Assembly (NCBI GenBank): GCA_025267735.1
Contig: CM046295.1
Coordinates: forward strand, 12,845,167 to 12,909,166
Source of the DNA: Mactra quadrangularis
Lineage: Eukaryota; Mollusca; Bivalvia; Venerida; Mactridae
Direction of reading: 5' to 3'
DNA length: 64,000 nucleotides
Part shown: one piece after another, positions 46,163-58,022 of the stretch
How the letters are laid out: each line of letters opens with the position of its first letter
Numbering within the stretch: position 1 is the first letter of the stretch
Notes under the pieces: generated by a model
Told to the model about the DNA's origin: nothing
The model's database searches: none
Seen by the model: only the letters and a program-made list of their open reading frames with translations
Program-made: the position numbers and the translations under genes

Positions 46163-49100
46163 ATGGCCAAGAGAGATAGCCGTGATATTTTAACGCGCTC
46201 TCAGTTAAATGCGGGTGATGAATATTTTGATTTCAACTGTACTCCATGTGCAAAGGAGAAGAAAAATAAACAATCAGTAAAATATTGTGTGAATTGCAAA
46301 CAGTACTTTTGTAAAGATTGTTTGAAATTTCATGAAAAGTTATTTTCTTCAGCTGGACATGTTTTAGTTGATACTGACACCAGAGTCTTATCGTCAAGAC
46401 AATCTGGTCATGATATAAAGATGGTTCCAACTGAACTATGCAAAGAACATCCGATGGAAGTTGTTAATATGTATTGTGAGGATGATGATAGGGTCGGATG
46501 TCATATATGTTTTGCTTTACACCACAGGTATGTTTTCTTTTGTTGGTTGTTGTTAAAGGTACTCAATCACAGAATTCAACTTAAATATCAACTTTTTTCT
46601 TAAAATATCAAGTGTTTGGAAATATTTTTGGAAGTAGAAAAGTATTTTAATGCAATTTGACATACAACTACAAATGATGATGCTTCATGTAGAAATATAT
46701 ACCCTGTATGTCACGGTATAGACACTTTTAGTGGTGCATTTTTGTGATTTTTATTGTAATTTTCTTGCAACATTAGATCAGTTAATCTTACACTCATAAG
46801 AATTAATTTTTGACACAATTTTAGACACTGATTAGGATTTTGAAAAAAAATATAGAAAAAAATCAAATTGGAACAAGTATGACGCTTAAATAACAGCTAT
46901 TTTATGTTTTGTCCCCATTTTAAGAATATATTTTATCTTAAATAAATATTACGTTGACGAATTAGTATCAGAACTGAAGACGTTCATACAGGAAAAAAGA
47001 TTTTATTATTATTATTATATACCGCATTTGTACAGCGCTTTTTTCATTGAATATCAATTATAAGCATAATTAAGAAAATACGAGTTTAAATGAAAATGAA
47101 AATAGTTAAGAGTAGATACAATATAAAATAATAGAACGAAGACTAATATAAAACTAAGTATTAGTGATCAATAAAATGCTCATAGTAGTTTAAAACAACG
47201 ACAACAAAAACAAGTGGATTTTTAACAGTAAAAGATAGTGAATGAATAATATTGGACTGTTGGTAGAACGGCAGCCAAATGGTCGTTGGGGAATCAGGCT
47301 AGATGCCCGAAAAACCATGATTGCAAGGTGCAAAGTTGTATTCTTATCCAAGGTTCCCGCGCAAACATCCATCAGCACCAGTGCCCGCACGTCCCACCAA
47401 CCATTCTGCATTATAAAACGGTCAGATAAAGTAAAAGTGTTAAACGTAATGATTAGATTATGAATAAAAGCAGCCACCGACCAATGGGAATCAAACAAGA
47501 TGCCTTGAAAATCCGTGATTGCAAGATGCATAGTCGGATTCTAATCCAAGGATCCCTCTAGAACATCAATCAGTGACATCGCTTGATTGGTTAGATAAAG
47601 TATACATCTTAAAAGTAATGAGAATATAATCGGTGGAAAGGCAACCCCAGCTAATGGGGACACTGGCTAGATGCCCTGAAAAATCAATAATTGCAAGATG
47701 CAAAGTCGGATTCTAATCCAATGATCCCACCAGAACATCCATCATTAGGGCGCACATTATTTTGTAATAAATCTCGTGCACAATTATGGCTTGTTTATAA
47801 GAATTTAATCATTTCAATGTGTTATATGTTTGTAATTTGGGTATTTTTAAAGATCATTTAGCCAGATAGTTTATATTGACTAAAAGAATTTTCATCGTGT
47901 TATAGACAACCCCCTTTTCGTTAAGATACGTTATATAACTATAAACATGACAATAAAAAGTTTAATATACGTCTTAAAGTGGACACAATATTCACTAAAG
48001 GAATAAATTTTATATTTTCCACTTACGTAACGGAGCTTATTTAGTATTTTGTTTCCTTAGTCCTTGTTTCAACGTCGCGTAAAACATTGAATTTTTAGAC
48101 ATGCAACAATTTACGCAATCATTTAAGGGCTTTGATCTTAAAATAATTCCATGAAAGGCCTGCAAATATAACAACGACTTTTTCTGATCGATTTTAGTTC
48201 AAATTAATGATAATGATGAACACTTACAGAACTTGTTTTAGCTAAAACATAAATTTTACCTTTCTTCTTGTAATTCGTACGCGAGGCTTAATGTCTTAAT
48301 TACTGGGGAGCAATATTTTACAGATCAATACACATTAGAAAAGGGGCTGATCATAATGAAGATTTTTCGAAAACTTTCATTCAGTGGTGTGATTATGAAT
48401 AGAGTAATATTTGGACAAAACATGATAGTAATAGATAGTCACAAGACCGTCATTTATGAACACAAAATTCACGAACAATGTGCAAAATTCAGATGCTTTA
48501 TCCATTAGTGGCTTTAGAAATGTAATATAGATTGTACGAATGAAATTATAATTTTAATAAAAAACAAGTATATGTACAACAACTGATCATAGCCAACCAA
48601 GTATGATTGCTCAATACTTAATTATATAGATTACTTACTTATATATTGTTCCGAACAGACCAGCGAACGGACGGTTAATATGTATAATACTATAATCAAT
48701 AATGAAACTTCCTGTTCGGAAAGCAAGGGGATTCCCTTCAGTGGTTCCCGACCAGGAAGCGAATGTCACAATCCTATTCTCCACTGACAATACGATTCGC
48801 AGTAAGCTTCTTGCGGCAAGAAATTTTAACAAATACGCAGATGATATTATGATTTAATGGTTCCGACCACTTATTTATTCCACTTTACTCAGACAACCAG
48901 TTGATGCATTCGTGATTCAATACATTTGAATATTGTTTACATTCTTTTATTTGACAGGGCCTGCAATGGAATTCATTATGTTCCGAAATATATACAAGAT
49001 AACAACTCTACACGCATAACTGATCGTGTAAGCAAGGAATTAACGAAAAATATTAAACACTTCGAAACACTTAAAACGATAAGTGAGACACAAGTTTCTG

Positions 49101-50437
49101 ATTATGAAAAAAGCAAAATTGATTGTAAACAAGAAATAAATCAATATAGAAAAGAAATCAATGACGTCATTGATAAGATAGAAGAACAAACCCTGACCGA
49201 ACTTGAAACTAAATACAACAGCCATAAACAGTCTATTGATAATCACTATATGGAAATTCAGGACATGAAATCTGACCTTAAACGCTGTCAAGATGACATT
49301 ACGTCTGACCAAGTAAATATGGCACAAAAATTTGTTTTGGCTATAATGGGTCAAAGTTTGATCAAACAAAGCGAGGAATTGAAAGCAAGATCAAAGAAGA
49401 ACCAAACGCCAACACTTCGTTTTAGTAGAAATACTGATATATTAGCTTTTTTATTAAATGTACTAACTTTAGGACTGATAAGTTCACCAGGACATCAAGA
49501 CACCGTGGAAACAGCATCAAGAGATAAACAAACCAGTCAACCAGCATCTACCACCACTACAACAACAACAACTGGTGCTACCGGAAGTAGTATAGGTACA
49601 GGTAATGTTAGAAAAGTATCACAGAAATCAAAGAAACAAGGTTTATACACAGTATTAAACAAGTGTGAATACAACATAGAACAGTCAGATGATAAACGTA
49701 TAATCCCATGTGACATAGTTTCATCATGTATAGATGAAGATAGTAATATAGTATTAGTTGATAGTATCAATCAAAAGTTAAAATTAGTTGACAGTAAAAC
49801 TTATTACATTATATCATCATTAGAATTAGATGCTGCACCTATGTCTGTGTGTAGATTAGACAGTGGAAGTGTAGTAGTAGGTCTTAAAGATAAAACGATA
49901 TATTTTGTTTCGAATAATGATAAACTTGTTGTTACTCGTACACTCAGTATGGAACATTATTGTTGTGGTATAACTGTTAGTACTAATATTTTGTTTATAT
50001 CTAGTTCAAGTGAATTGTATATCTATAATTTACAAGGTACATCTTTAAAATCATTTACTGAAATTAAATTTAGAAATAAAATATTCTCTAATATTCGTGA
50101 CGTCACTATAAGTGATGATCACAGTATGATACATATTGTTGACTATGATAGTGGTGTTATAACATTAGATATGAATGGTAAGGTTTGCTGGAAGTTTTCA
50201 AATAAAGTATTGAGAGGAGCATGGGGAGTATGTACTGATGGTTCAGGTAATGTTTTAGTATGTGGTTATAGGTCACACAATGTTATAATGTTAAGTCAAG
50301 GTGGTGATTATATAGGTGAAATTGTTACACAAAAAGATGGTGTGAGAGGTCCATGTACGGTATGTTATGATACAAATAGAAATACATTGATTGTTGGTGG
50401 TTATAATAATCACATTTATGTATTCTCTTTACAATAA
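46163..50437 (+). CDS. Gene C: RING-less TRIM-like protein, 614 aa, divergent N-terminal half
   Basis: Exons 46163-46527 and 48958-50437. The donor is CAG/GTATGT, the acceptor TTATTTGACAG, and the total is 615 codons including TAA. Exon 1 has exactly the length and zinc-ligand spacing of A and B (C26, C29, C42, C45, C50, C53, H57, H66; C93, H96, C105, C113, C116, H121, C124) but a clearly diverged sequence, as does the coiled coil up to about residue 275. From about 49415 the DNA abruptly becomes almost identical to gene A (FSRNTDILAFLLNVLTL and the Thr-rich linker), and the NHL-like propeller stays close to A. AATAAA at 50511 is a candidate poly(A) signal. A gene-conversion tract or recombination in exon 2 best explains the two-tier divergence. 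Function unknown; the propeller is presumably the ligand-binding part. Confidence 0.88.
46528..48957 (+). other. Intron of gene C
   Basis: 2430 bp, more than twice the length of the A and B introns and not alignable with them. It contains (ATT)n near 47005, and three imperfect units of 110-200 bp at 47260-47750 (AGATGCCC-AAAA, TTGCAAGATGCAAAGT, TTCTAATCCAAGGATCC). The unit's translated frames are repeat artefacts. Confidence 0.8.
47260..47755. repeat. Three-copy imperfect repeat inside the gene C intron
   Basis: Copies start near 47268, 47469 and 47639, so the period is about 170-200 bp. Conserved words include GATTGCAAG-TGCAAAGT, ATTCTAATCCAA and AGAACATCCATCA. Minus-strand frames here (for example 47190-47531) are repeat-derived. 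Confidence 0.75.
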
Positions 50438-50518
50438 TAAACATAAATTACACAATATAAAATTAATATAGAATGTAAGTTTGAATTGGCAGTATCCTCC
50501 CTCTGTAAACAATAAATA

Positions 50519-50671
50519 GCCGCGGCTGTGGCGTAGTGTTTAGCATGTCTGACTTCGAATCCGGAGATCTGGGTTCGAATCCCGGTCGCATCAGGTTATA
50601 CCCTATACATGAATTGTCGGCCTCGTGGTAGGGTAAGTTAGTACTGGTGAAAGAAAAGGTGAAAAAAGGTA
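50519..50671 (+). repeat. SINE family I in the gene C 3' region
   Basis: Same insertion as 17754-17906, with the left target copy AACAATAAATA at 50508-50518 and a mutated right copy near 50672-50682. The right truncation is identical to the one in gene A's flank. Confidence 0.92.
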
Positions 50672-51165
50672 AAAAATAAATATATTCCATCTGAGCGATC
50701 AAGAGCTTTTCATTGATGCAAGTTACATATTTTATCATTTCTTTCATGTAAATCTAAAAATCTTAAAAATAAAACACTTCTTGGAATTTTAAACAAATAA
50801 GGTAATTAATGTTTATAGTGACGTCATGAATATAAGGGAATTATTTATCTTCAGTTTGTTATTTATCCATTTATTTTAATGCCTTAGAAAAATATTAAAC
50901 ACTAATGTATAAACATGTTTCTTTGATTGTTGTGATACAATGTACAATGTAAAAGTTTTACTTTTACTGTCTTATTTAACATATTTTTTTGAAACATCTT
51001 AAAATAATGGAAATATTTTGTCAAAAAAATCTATCTTACACCAAAAACGGACGGAATACGCAATTAGTTAATTATCACTCAATTTGTCAACTATGTAACA
51101 ATTAGATATTTATTAAATGTTGTTATTAAATCATTGTCATTAGATTCAGATCATAAATGATATAC

Positions 51166-51330
51166 AGTAAAGTTTCACTATAAGGGCCATGCAAATCAAT
51201 AACCTTTATAGCAGAATGGACGTAATAAAGAGACTTTTCTCTTCTCAATTAAGTATGTATGACTTAAAGATTGTCAAATATATCATGATATTACAAAGAT
51301 CACAGTGGTCCCCATAGCGAAACTTTACTG
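51166..51330. mobile_element. Mariner-type MITE, best-preserved old copy (gene C flank)
   Basis: CAGTAAAGTTTCACTATAAG at the left, with an inverted match ATAGCGAAACTTTACTG at the right; TA on both sides. Confidence 0.85.
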
Positions 51331-51559
51331 TAGTATGTACATGTCATAATATTACATTCAAAATAAATAATTATATCAATTAATATGTATTTGATTTAAA
51401 AAATCTGTAACAAGTAAACATATTATGTTTTTTTTTTAAATTCTTATTCTAATACATTTTCTTTGTGATTCATTTAATTATATACATTTGTTATATCATA
51501 GTGTCACATGCTTTATTAATTTAAAAACATGTAATTGTAATGTGTTATATAGCAATTTC

Positions 51560-51737
51560 TAAAGCTTTGTTTGAATTTCTTTTTCAAACCAAATGCTCTC
51601 AGAAAGATTTTAAAGGTTAGGTGTTTGCGTATACACATCTTAAGTTGTTCCGTATGGGTGTCCTTGGATCGATCTGCATTTTCTATTATGTCTCGTAAAA
51701 TATTATCACGTCGACTGTACGCTTGAAGATTGAACAA
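51560..51737 (-). pseudogene. L1-type ORF1 protein fragment
   Basis: The minus-strand frame reads LQAYSRRDNILRDIIENADR and onward to a basic end. YSRRDN is the hallmark around the RNA-binding part of non-LTR retrotransposon ORF1 proteins. No further retrotransposon coding is visible. The copy at 19300-19475 has a stop, and gene B's flank lacks it. Confidence 0.45.
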
Positions 51738-52078
51738 GTTTCACTTATCGTACAAAGTGTAATTGATTTTGAAATAAAATGATATGATAATATGGTTATA
51801 TATAAAACTATTATTATAAATATTTGGAATGGACACACTTATGTATTTATGTATATTTGTATTTCTATCTATATAGATAATAATGTATCAATAAATCTTA
51901 TGGAATAGGATTATAGTCGATATTTGATTTATATCAATGTCACAGGGTCACCAACTCTGTTACAACTTGTGATGTTGTCTGACGTCCACACATCAAACCT
52001 TCCCTTGTTTCTAAATTCCATTGACAACAGTTATCCATGATCTATCCTATACATTTGGGAAGTATTTTAGCCTCCAAG

Positions 52079-52396
52079 ACTAGCTCAGTTGGTAGCACGT
52101 AAGTATACTTACTAATCAAGGGATCGTTGGTTCGATTCCCGGAAGGGGCATACATTTGTACTTTCAAGGAGCTTGGTTATGGAATTATTTCTACGGCCAT
52201 TCTCCCTCTTACCAATGATTTTTAATTACATATGGCAGTTGTCAGTCACTGACGAAGGTATGTGCTAAGTAGTTGGTTGACGGCTAAATAACGATATTTA
52301 GCCTTCCCAGGAACAGTAAGTAGGTGGACTGACCGCCGTCATATGACCTATACAAAATGCTGTTACGGCATTATATCCAACAAGAACAAAACAAGC
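52079..52396 (+). repeat. SINE family II, full length
   Basis: Copy of the insertion at 19817-20144: head GACTAGCTCAGTTGGTAGCA, B box GGTTCGATTCC, tail ATGCTGTTACGGCATTATA. Confidence 0.85.
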
Positions 52397-52644
52397 AGAG
52401 TATCTTCATGATTGAAGTACATATTTACGTAATACATTTTATTTCAACACATATGTTCAAAGCAATTCTCGACAGAGTTTCATAATTTTAAAATAATGAT
52501 TTGATTGAGCTCCACATTGTTTGTCACTTAAACACGAATGCAACTTTTTACCATTATAGTTTTCAATAATATTGCTCTAAAGTATCTTTACTTTTTATTT
52601 AAGCTCGATTGTGAAACAAGTTCATACAAACAAAGTTATACATT

Positions 52645-52800
52645 TGAGTTGGCTTGCTTGTACCCCAGATTTGAGCTAGTTGGGTAAAGTGTCTGGCTCA
52701 AAGAAACATTGGGGTTGGATTGGATGGCATTCGAACCATCGCGGTGTTGGCTATCTTATAATTACAAGTCCAATGTCGTTACCACTCAGCCACAAAACTT
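52645..52800 (-). repeat. SINE family IV
   Basis: Unit 2 copy of 20385-20560; complement of GGCTGAGTGGTAACGACATT head at its right end. Confidence 0.6.
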
Positions 52801-52924
52801 CCTTTATTATTGGTATCAGTGACCTTTTGTATGTACATTCTGTACAATAAACTGTGAATTCATTCTTGAACAATATTTGTAAAGTCAAAAATAACAGAAA
52901 CCATGCACAAAACATTGGCTTTTT

Positions 52925-53205
52925 ACTGACTCAACGCAGTATCAACACAATTAGGGTCTATTTTACGAAGGACGGCGCACCTAACTTAACTACTGAACCG
53001 TATATATTGGACCGTTGTCTATAACCAGTACTAACATACCCTTCCACAAATCTTATAATTTTGTTGTATAAATGTACCTAATTAATGGAGGAAAATTAGC
53101 ACCATTTTCCAATTTTCGTAGAAGCGTATAAGCGTCTAACCAGTACCTCCTTCGGGAAACTAGATTAGAAATTACAACGATCAATCAATTGTGCCAGGAT
53201 CCGTA
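52925..53205 (-). repeat. SINE family III, old copy
   Basis: Unit 2 copy of 20660-20950; CCAGTACTAACATACCC body and TTGTGCCAGGATCC head remnant. Confidence 0.72.
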
Positions 53206-53454
53206 ACACAATGCAATATTAAATAAGTTTTAGTGCATTGAGGACATGTCATAAATCTTAAACGAACAAACAGAAAAAAGACAGGTTTGGTAAACAATCC
53301 ATGTTTTTGTTATGAAGAGAATTTGCTTATATAAAGGTATTTTATCAATTAAAGGGAAGTAACTATGTCAAAACTAGTCATACTCCAAAAACACTATCAT
53401 TTTAGTTAAAATTGCGTTATTACAAACTACATAAAGACAGATAATTGATGAGCT

Positions 53455-53640
53455 CTCAGTAGGGGTCAGGTTTAGCGAAATTTTGCTCATGACACAAAAA
53501 GATCCTAACGAGAAATACAAAACTTTGATGATATTTATAAGGTTCAATCCAGAAAATAGCCATTCATTGATTGGTTCACCCACAAGTAAGATGTTAGAAG
53601 ATCCCATGGCAACGGTTCTGTTTATGGAGAATAAGCTTCA
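53455..53640 (+). other. Degenerate TRIM-like promoter region (relic, unit 2)
   Basis: Copy of 21195-21400, about 95% identical by eye; shares ordered words with 35345-35680. No coding exon follows. Confidence 0.45.
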
Positions 53641-53924
53641 CTGAAGAATGTAGTAGTTCCCTATTATACAAACAAAGTAAAGATACAGTAAGTAATGCTA
53701 TGCAACCCGTAAAAATTGATTTTCTTAGCTCATTTAGTAAATAAGAATCGATCTTATACCAAAATTAGAGGTAAATTACGTTATCTTGTAGAAGTAATGA
53801 CGTCGCAATATATTTCATTATTTGACTAAAATATCCTATAGGACAGCAAACTGAAAAAGAACATAGTATTAGTTAATGGAACAACGTATACTTTGTTTAT
53901 TGTGAAACATGTTCTTAAAAATGA

Positions 53925-54090
53925 AATAAATCACTTTCGAGTCGCTTTCCATGTTTCCCAGTTCTGAGCATGTGGGAAAAGTCTTTCTTTCAAGGACACA
54001 TAAGGTAGGTTTTGAATAGAATTTGAATCAAGAGAGAGAGCTGGCTATTCAATGATTACCAGTCGAACATTGTAACAATTCGACTAGGCC
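53925..54090 (-). repeat. SINE family IV, degenerate
   Basis: Copy of 21640-21830. Confidence 0.5.
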
Positions 54091-54249
54091 CGCTCTTATA
54101 TCATTGGTATATAAGCGACCTTTTGAATGTGCATTCTGTGACAAAACTGTAAATCATTTCTGCTTTAACTTGTTTAAATCATAAAAAGTACCTGGCTGGA
54201 ACCATGCACAAAACATGTTTTTGTTTTACCATTGTTTTACAAATTGTTT

Positions 54250-54735
54250 CAACAACGTATCAACACAATTATGGTATGAGCCGCGGCCGTGGCGTAGTGG
54301 TTAGCATGTCTGACTTCGAATCCGGAGATGCGGGTTCGAATCCCAGTCGCAGCAGGTCATACCCTATACATGAGTTGTCGGCCTCGTGGTAGGGTAAGTT
54401 AGTACTGGTGATAGATAAGTGTCCGGGAAACCTATAGTAGGAAAAGCTGGCCGTCGTATATATGACCTATATATGTGTTGAATGCGACGTTAAAAAATTA
54501 TGGTATATTTCGCGGCAGCCAGCCTATCGTACCTCTTGTCTATAACTATTACTTAGATACCCTTCAACAATACAAACAGTTTGCCAAATACATGTACTAG
54601 TACTAGTAACTAGTATTTTATCAATGCAGGCAAATCGACACCATTATCAAATTATCCTAGAAGGCTATAAGCGCCCCCGGTAATGATTCGAACATGTACC
54701 TCCTTTGGGAAACAAGGGAAATTCATTGCGCTGTA
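54250..54735 (-). repeat. SINE family III interrupted by SINE I
   Basis: Copy of 21975-22510, slightly shortened in the body after the SINE I. Confidence 0.65.
54278..54495 (+). repeat. SINE family I, full length with clear target duplication
   Basis: Flanked by AATTATGGTAT at 54267-54277 and 54496-54506. Head GCCGCGGCCGTGGCGTAGTG, B box GGTTCGAATCC, tail ATGTGTTGAATGCGACGTTA. The reference copy for family I here. Confidence 0.93.
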
Positions 54736-55257
54736 AACTATGAGTCCGTGACATAAAACGGTATAAGTACGCTGATAGTTAGACCTGTCTTTATTAACTC
54801 AAAGATGCTAATAGGCTGGAGCACACTATTATTGCTTACATAGCCGCAATTCAAACCAAACGCTCGCAGCCATATTGCAAAAAGAATATATATTTATGTT
54901 AAATATTTGTGACGTCTAAGGGGTGTGATTTTGTATAAATGACTCAGATAGATAGTGTGTGCCACCCGCTATTTGTTAAAATATATTATCGCGATGACCT
55001 CATACTTGATGAGAAACCTGCTTTATTGGTAGTGTAATGAGTTGTTTATTATAGATATATTCGTTACTTATAATGCATGTGTAAATGTAGATAAGAATAA
55101 AATAAGTATAATGGAATCTGATTATATTTGATTTTTAATTTATTCCGTTTCACATCGTACACACTCTGTTACAACCTATGATGTTGTCTGACGACCCTAC
55201 CTCAATGTTTCCCTTGTCTTTAAACTCTATTGACAACAGCTTTGCATGGTTTGGTTT

Positions 55258-55573
55258 GTTTTTTTGTGTGTTTGTTGAGTTTAACGCCGTAGTAACACGT
55301 TGTATAGGTCATATAATGGCGGTCAGTCAACCTACTCACTCCTCATGGAAAGGCTAAGTCTCTGAATTTAGCTGTTAATCAACTACTAAGCGCATAGTTT
55401 CGTCAGTGAATAACAACTGCCCTTCATAATTAAAACTCATTGGTAGAAAGGAAAATAACCTTAGAAAATAATTTCATGACCAAGCTTTACGAAAGTTTTA
55501 CCCTCCTGGGAATCGAACCCACGACCCCTCGATCAGTAAACTTGCATGCTACCAACTGAGCTACCGGGCGACT
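55258..55573 (-). repeat. SINE family II, full length
   Basis: Copy of 23015-23333; head end CCAACTGAGCTACCGGGCGAC. Confidence 0.87.
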
Positions 55574-55829
55574 TTTTATGGTCTCCATAGTTAAAATGTT
55601 ACATTTACGTGATATGAACTGATATGTAACAAATATTTTTCAAGCAATTCTATGACAGAGTTTCATAATTTAAAATAATGACGAGATTGAACTCCATGTT
55701 GTTTGGCATACACACATTAATGCAGATTTTTATCTCTTTGGTTTTCTATAATACAGGTATGAATTTTTTATTTTCAATTATTTAAGCTCGATTGTGAAAC
55801 AACTTTTAGCATATTATATTAATCACTTT

Positions 55830-55975
55830 TGAGTAATTATCTGCGATGAGCTAGAGGGATAAAGCTTCCTGCTCAAGGAAACAATAGGTAGGTTTTGGAT
55901 GAGATTCGAACCAACGCGCAACTGGCTATCGAATCACTTCGGCAATTTCGTAACCACTCGACCACACCCGCTTCT
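55830..55975 (-). repeat. SINE family IV
   Basis: Copy of 23585-23745; minus strand GTGTGGTCGAGTGGTTACG head and GGTTCGAATCTCATCC. Confidence 0.65.
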
Positions 55976-56087
55976 TTATTATTGACGTATTTGCAACAAA
56001 TTGTAATTTCTTACTGCTACTATTTCTGTTAAGTCATAAAAAACAGAGTCCACGCACAATACCATATTTTTGTTGTACTGATTTTTA

Positions 56088-56335
56088 CGCTGTGTCAACA
56101 AAACTATGGTCTATTTACGGCGACCAGTTAACCTACTTTGAATACAAGACATTTATAATGTCTATAACTGGGAATGACTTAAACTGACCGACAACTTTGC
56201 TATATACTATCATATATATGAATGTAGGAAAATCGACAATACATTCAAAATTTTGAAAAAGGGAATAATCAACCCGGATTCGAACCTGTACAACCTTCAG
56301 GAAAATATATGTGCTACCAACTGCGCTAAGACCTT
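56088..56335 (-). repeat. SINE family III, old copy
   Basis: Copy of 23850-24090; ends in GTGCTACCAACTGCGCTAAG. Confidence 0.65.
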
Positions 56336-56574
56336 GACACACAACGATTTTAAACCACCTTCATCAAGAGCATGTCATAGAAGTTAAAAAAAGTGAAAAG
56401 GTTTGTTCCAAATACAAGGTTTTCTTGTCATGTAGGGAAATTGCTCATTGAATAGTATTTCTCAATTTTATCAATTGAAGGGAAATAACTATATAAAAAA
56501 TATTCGTACTCCAAAACAGTATTGTATAAAAAAGAGTTATTACATATTACATAAAGGGAGATAACATCGAAAAA

Positions 56575-56905
56575 GCTTGCAGTGCGGGTCATGTTCAGAG
56601 GAACTTATTTATTACATTTTTATGACGCAACTAACAATGAATTGTCCAATCACAGACCGGCTAAAAATAACGCATGGTACTACATCCAAGTTTGAATAAC
56701 ACGCAACGACACAGAAGGTAAAAAATTAGATCAAAAACTTAGAAAAAAAAATTCTGATGCTATTTATAGTGTTTTGTCTAAATAAATGCAACTCATTGAT
56801 TAGTCGACACATAGATGATAAGATCATCTGAACGTGACAGCTTGGGTGATTTCAGGAGATCACATTACATTGGTCTAAAGGATATTTGTTTGTGGAGCAT
56901 ATGTT
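56575..56905 (+). other. Degenerate TRIM-like promoter region (best relic)
   Basis: CATTGATTAGTCGACACATA, AAGATCATCTGA, GATTTCAGGAGATC and TTGGTCTAAAGGATATTTGT line up with CATTGATTGGTCGACACAAA, GGTCATCTGATC, GATGTCGGGGGTCC and GTGGTCTAAAGAATATCTGT at 35565-35655 upstream of gene B. Confidence 0.55.
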
Positions 56906-57689
56906 TCATTTTAAAAAGCAGAAAGTTCCAGATACTAGAAACAAACTACATGTACATTCGATACTGATTTGCCACCAGTGAAATATTATTTCTGAGCCAA
57001 CACAGTAAAATAATAATAGATCTAACACCAAAACCAAGGTTAAATGGCGTCAGCTTAGAGGTGATATTACGTCATGTTATATTTGATTGCAATGCACCAA
57101 CATGACACCTAACTAAGCAAGAATGAAAACAAATCGTTAATTTTAGAATAAGATATGCTTCAATTCAACTTGTGAAGTCTGAAAACGAAATATTATAATT
57201 TTACAACAAAACTGACGAATAGTCTCTATTCATTCAGTATAGTTTACAACATATTGTTGATTTAAATATATATAACAAAATCCAATAAGTCTCATTGCTC
57301 GTAAAGTACCTATCTTGGTTACTCTTCTTCACCTGAAATAAATAAAATACAAAACATGTTATAGCATACTGAGAAACTGTACTATAAAAAGTCTCAAACT
57401 TAATAGTTCCATTACATTTTATTGTATAATTTTCGTGCTTAAGCACGATTACCTACTTTATAGCAGTTAAAAATAATGGCATTTTAAAGTTTCATGCTGA
57501 CGCGCGTTCACCGACTTTCCAACTATTACCATATGTCATTGGGTTACTGTTATCTATCTATCTATGTATATATCAAAACCACCAACTCAAGAACATAATA
57601 TATGCAACCCTGTTACATACGTCCTTTCATGTATGACTATTTTTAAAACTTCATCACAAGGTCCAATTAAGTAACGTAACTCTTACTTC

Positions 57690-58022
57690 AGACTAGCTGT
57701 AGTCAACAAGTCTTACTTTATCTTATAACTTATAGCTATAGATTACAAGTCTTACTTTGTCCTATAACTTATAGCTATAGTTTACAAGTCTTACATTATC
57801 CTATAATTAATAGCTATAGTTTACATGACTTACTTTATCCTATAACTTATAGCTATAGTTTACAAGTCTTACTTTATCCTATAACTTATGGCTATAGTTT
57901 ACAAGTCTTACTTTATCCTATAACTTGTAGCTATAGTTTACTAGTCTTACTATTACTTGTAGCTATAGTTTACTAGTCTTACTTTATCATATAACTTATA
58001 GCTATATTTTACAAGACTTGTC
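57690..58022. repeat. 39-bp satellite array, short allele
   Basis: About eight units of the repeat found at 25478-26728. Confidence 0.93.

Noticed and set aside
47190..47531. 113-residue minus-strand frame in the gene C intron
   Set aside because: Covers the imperfect repeat units; no conserved domain or splice logic.
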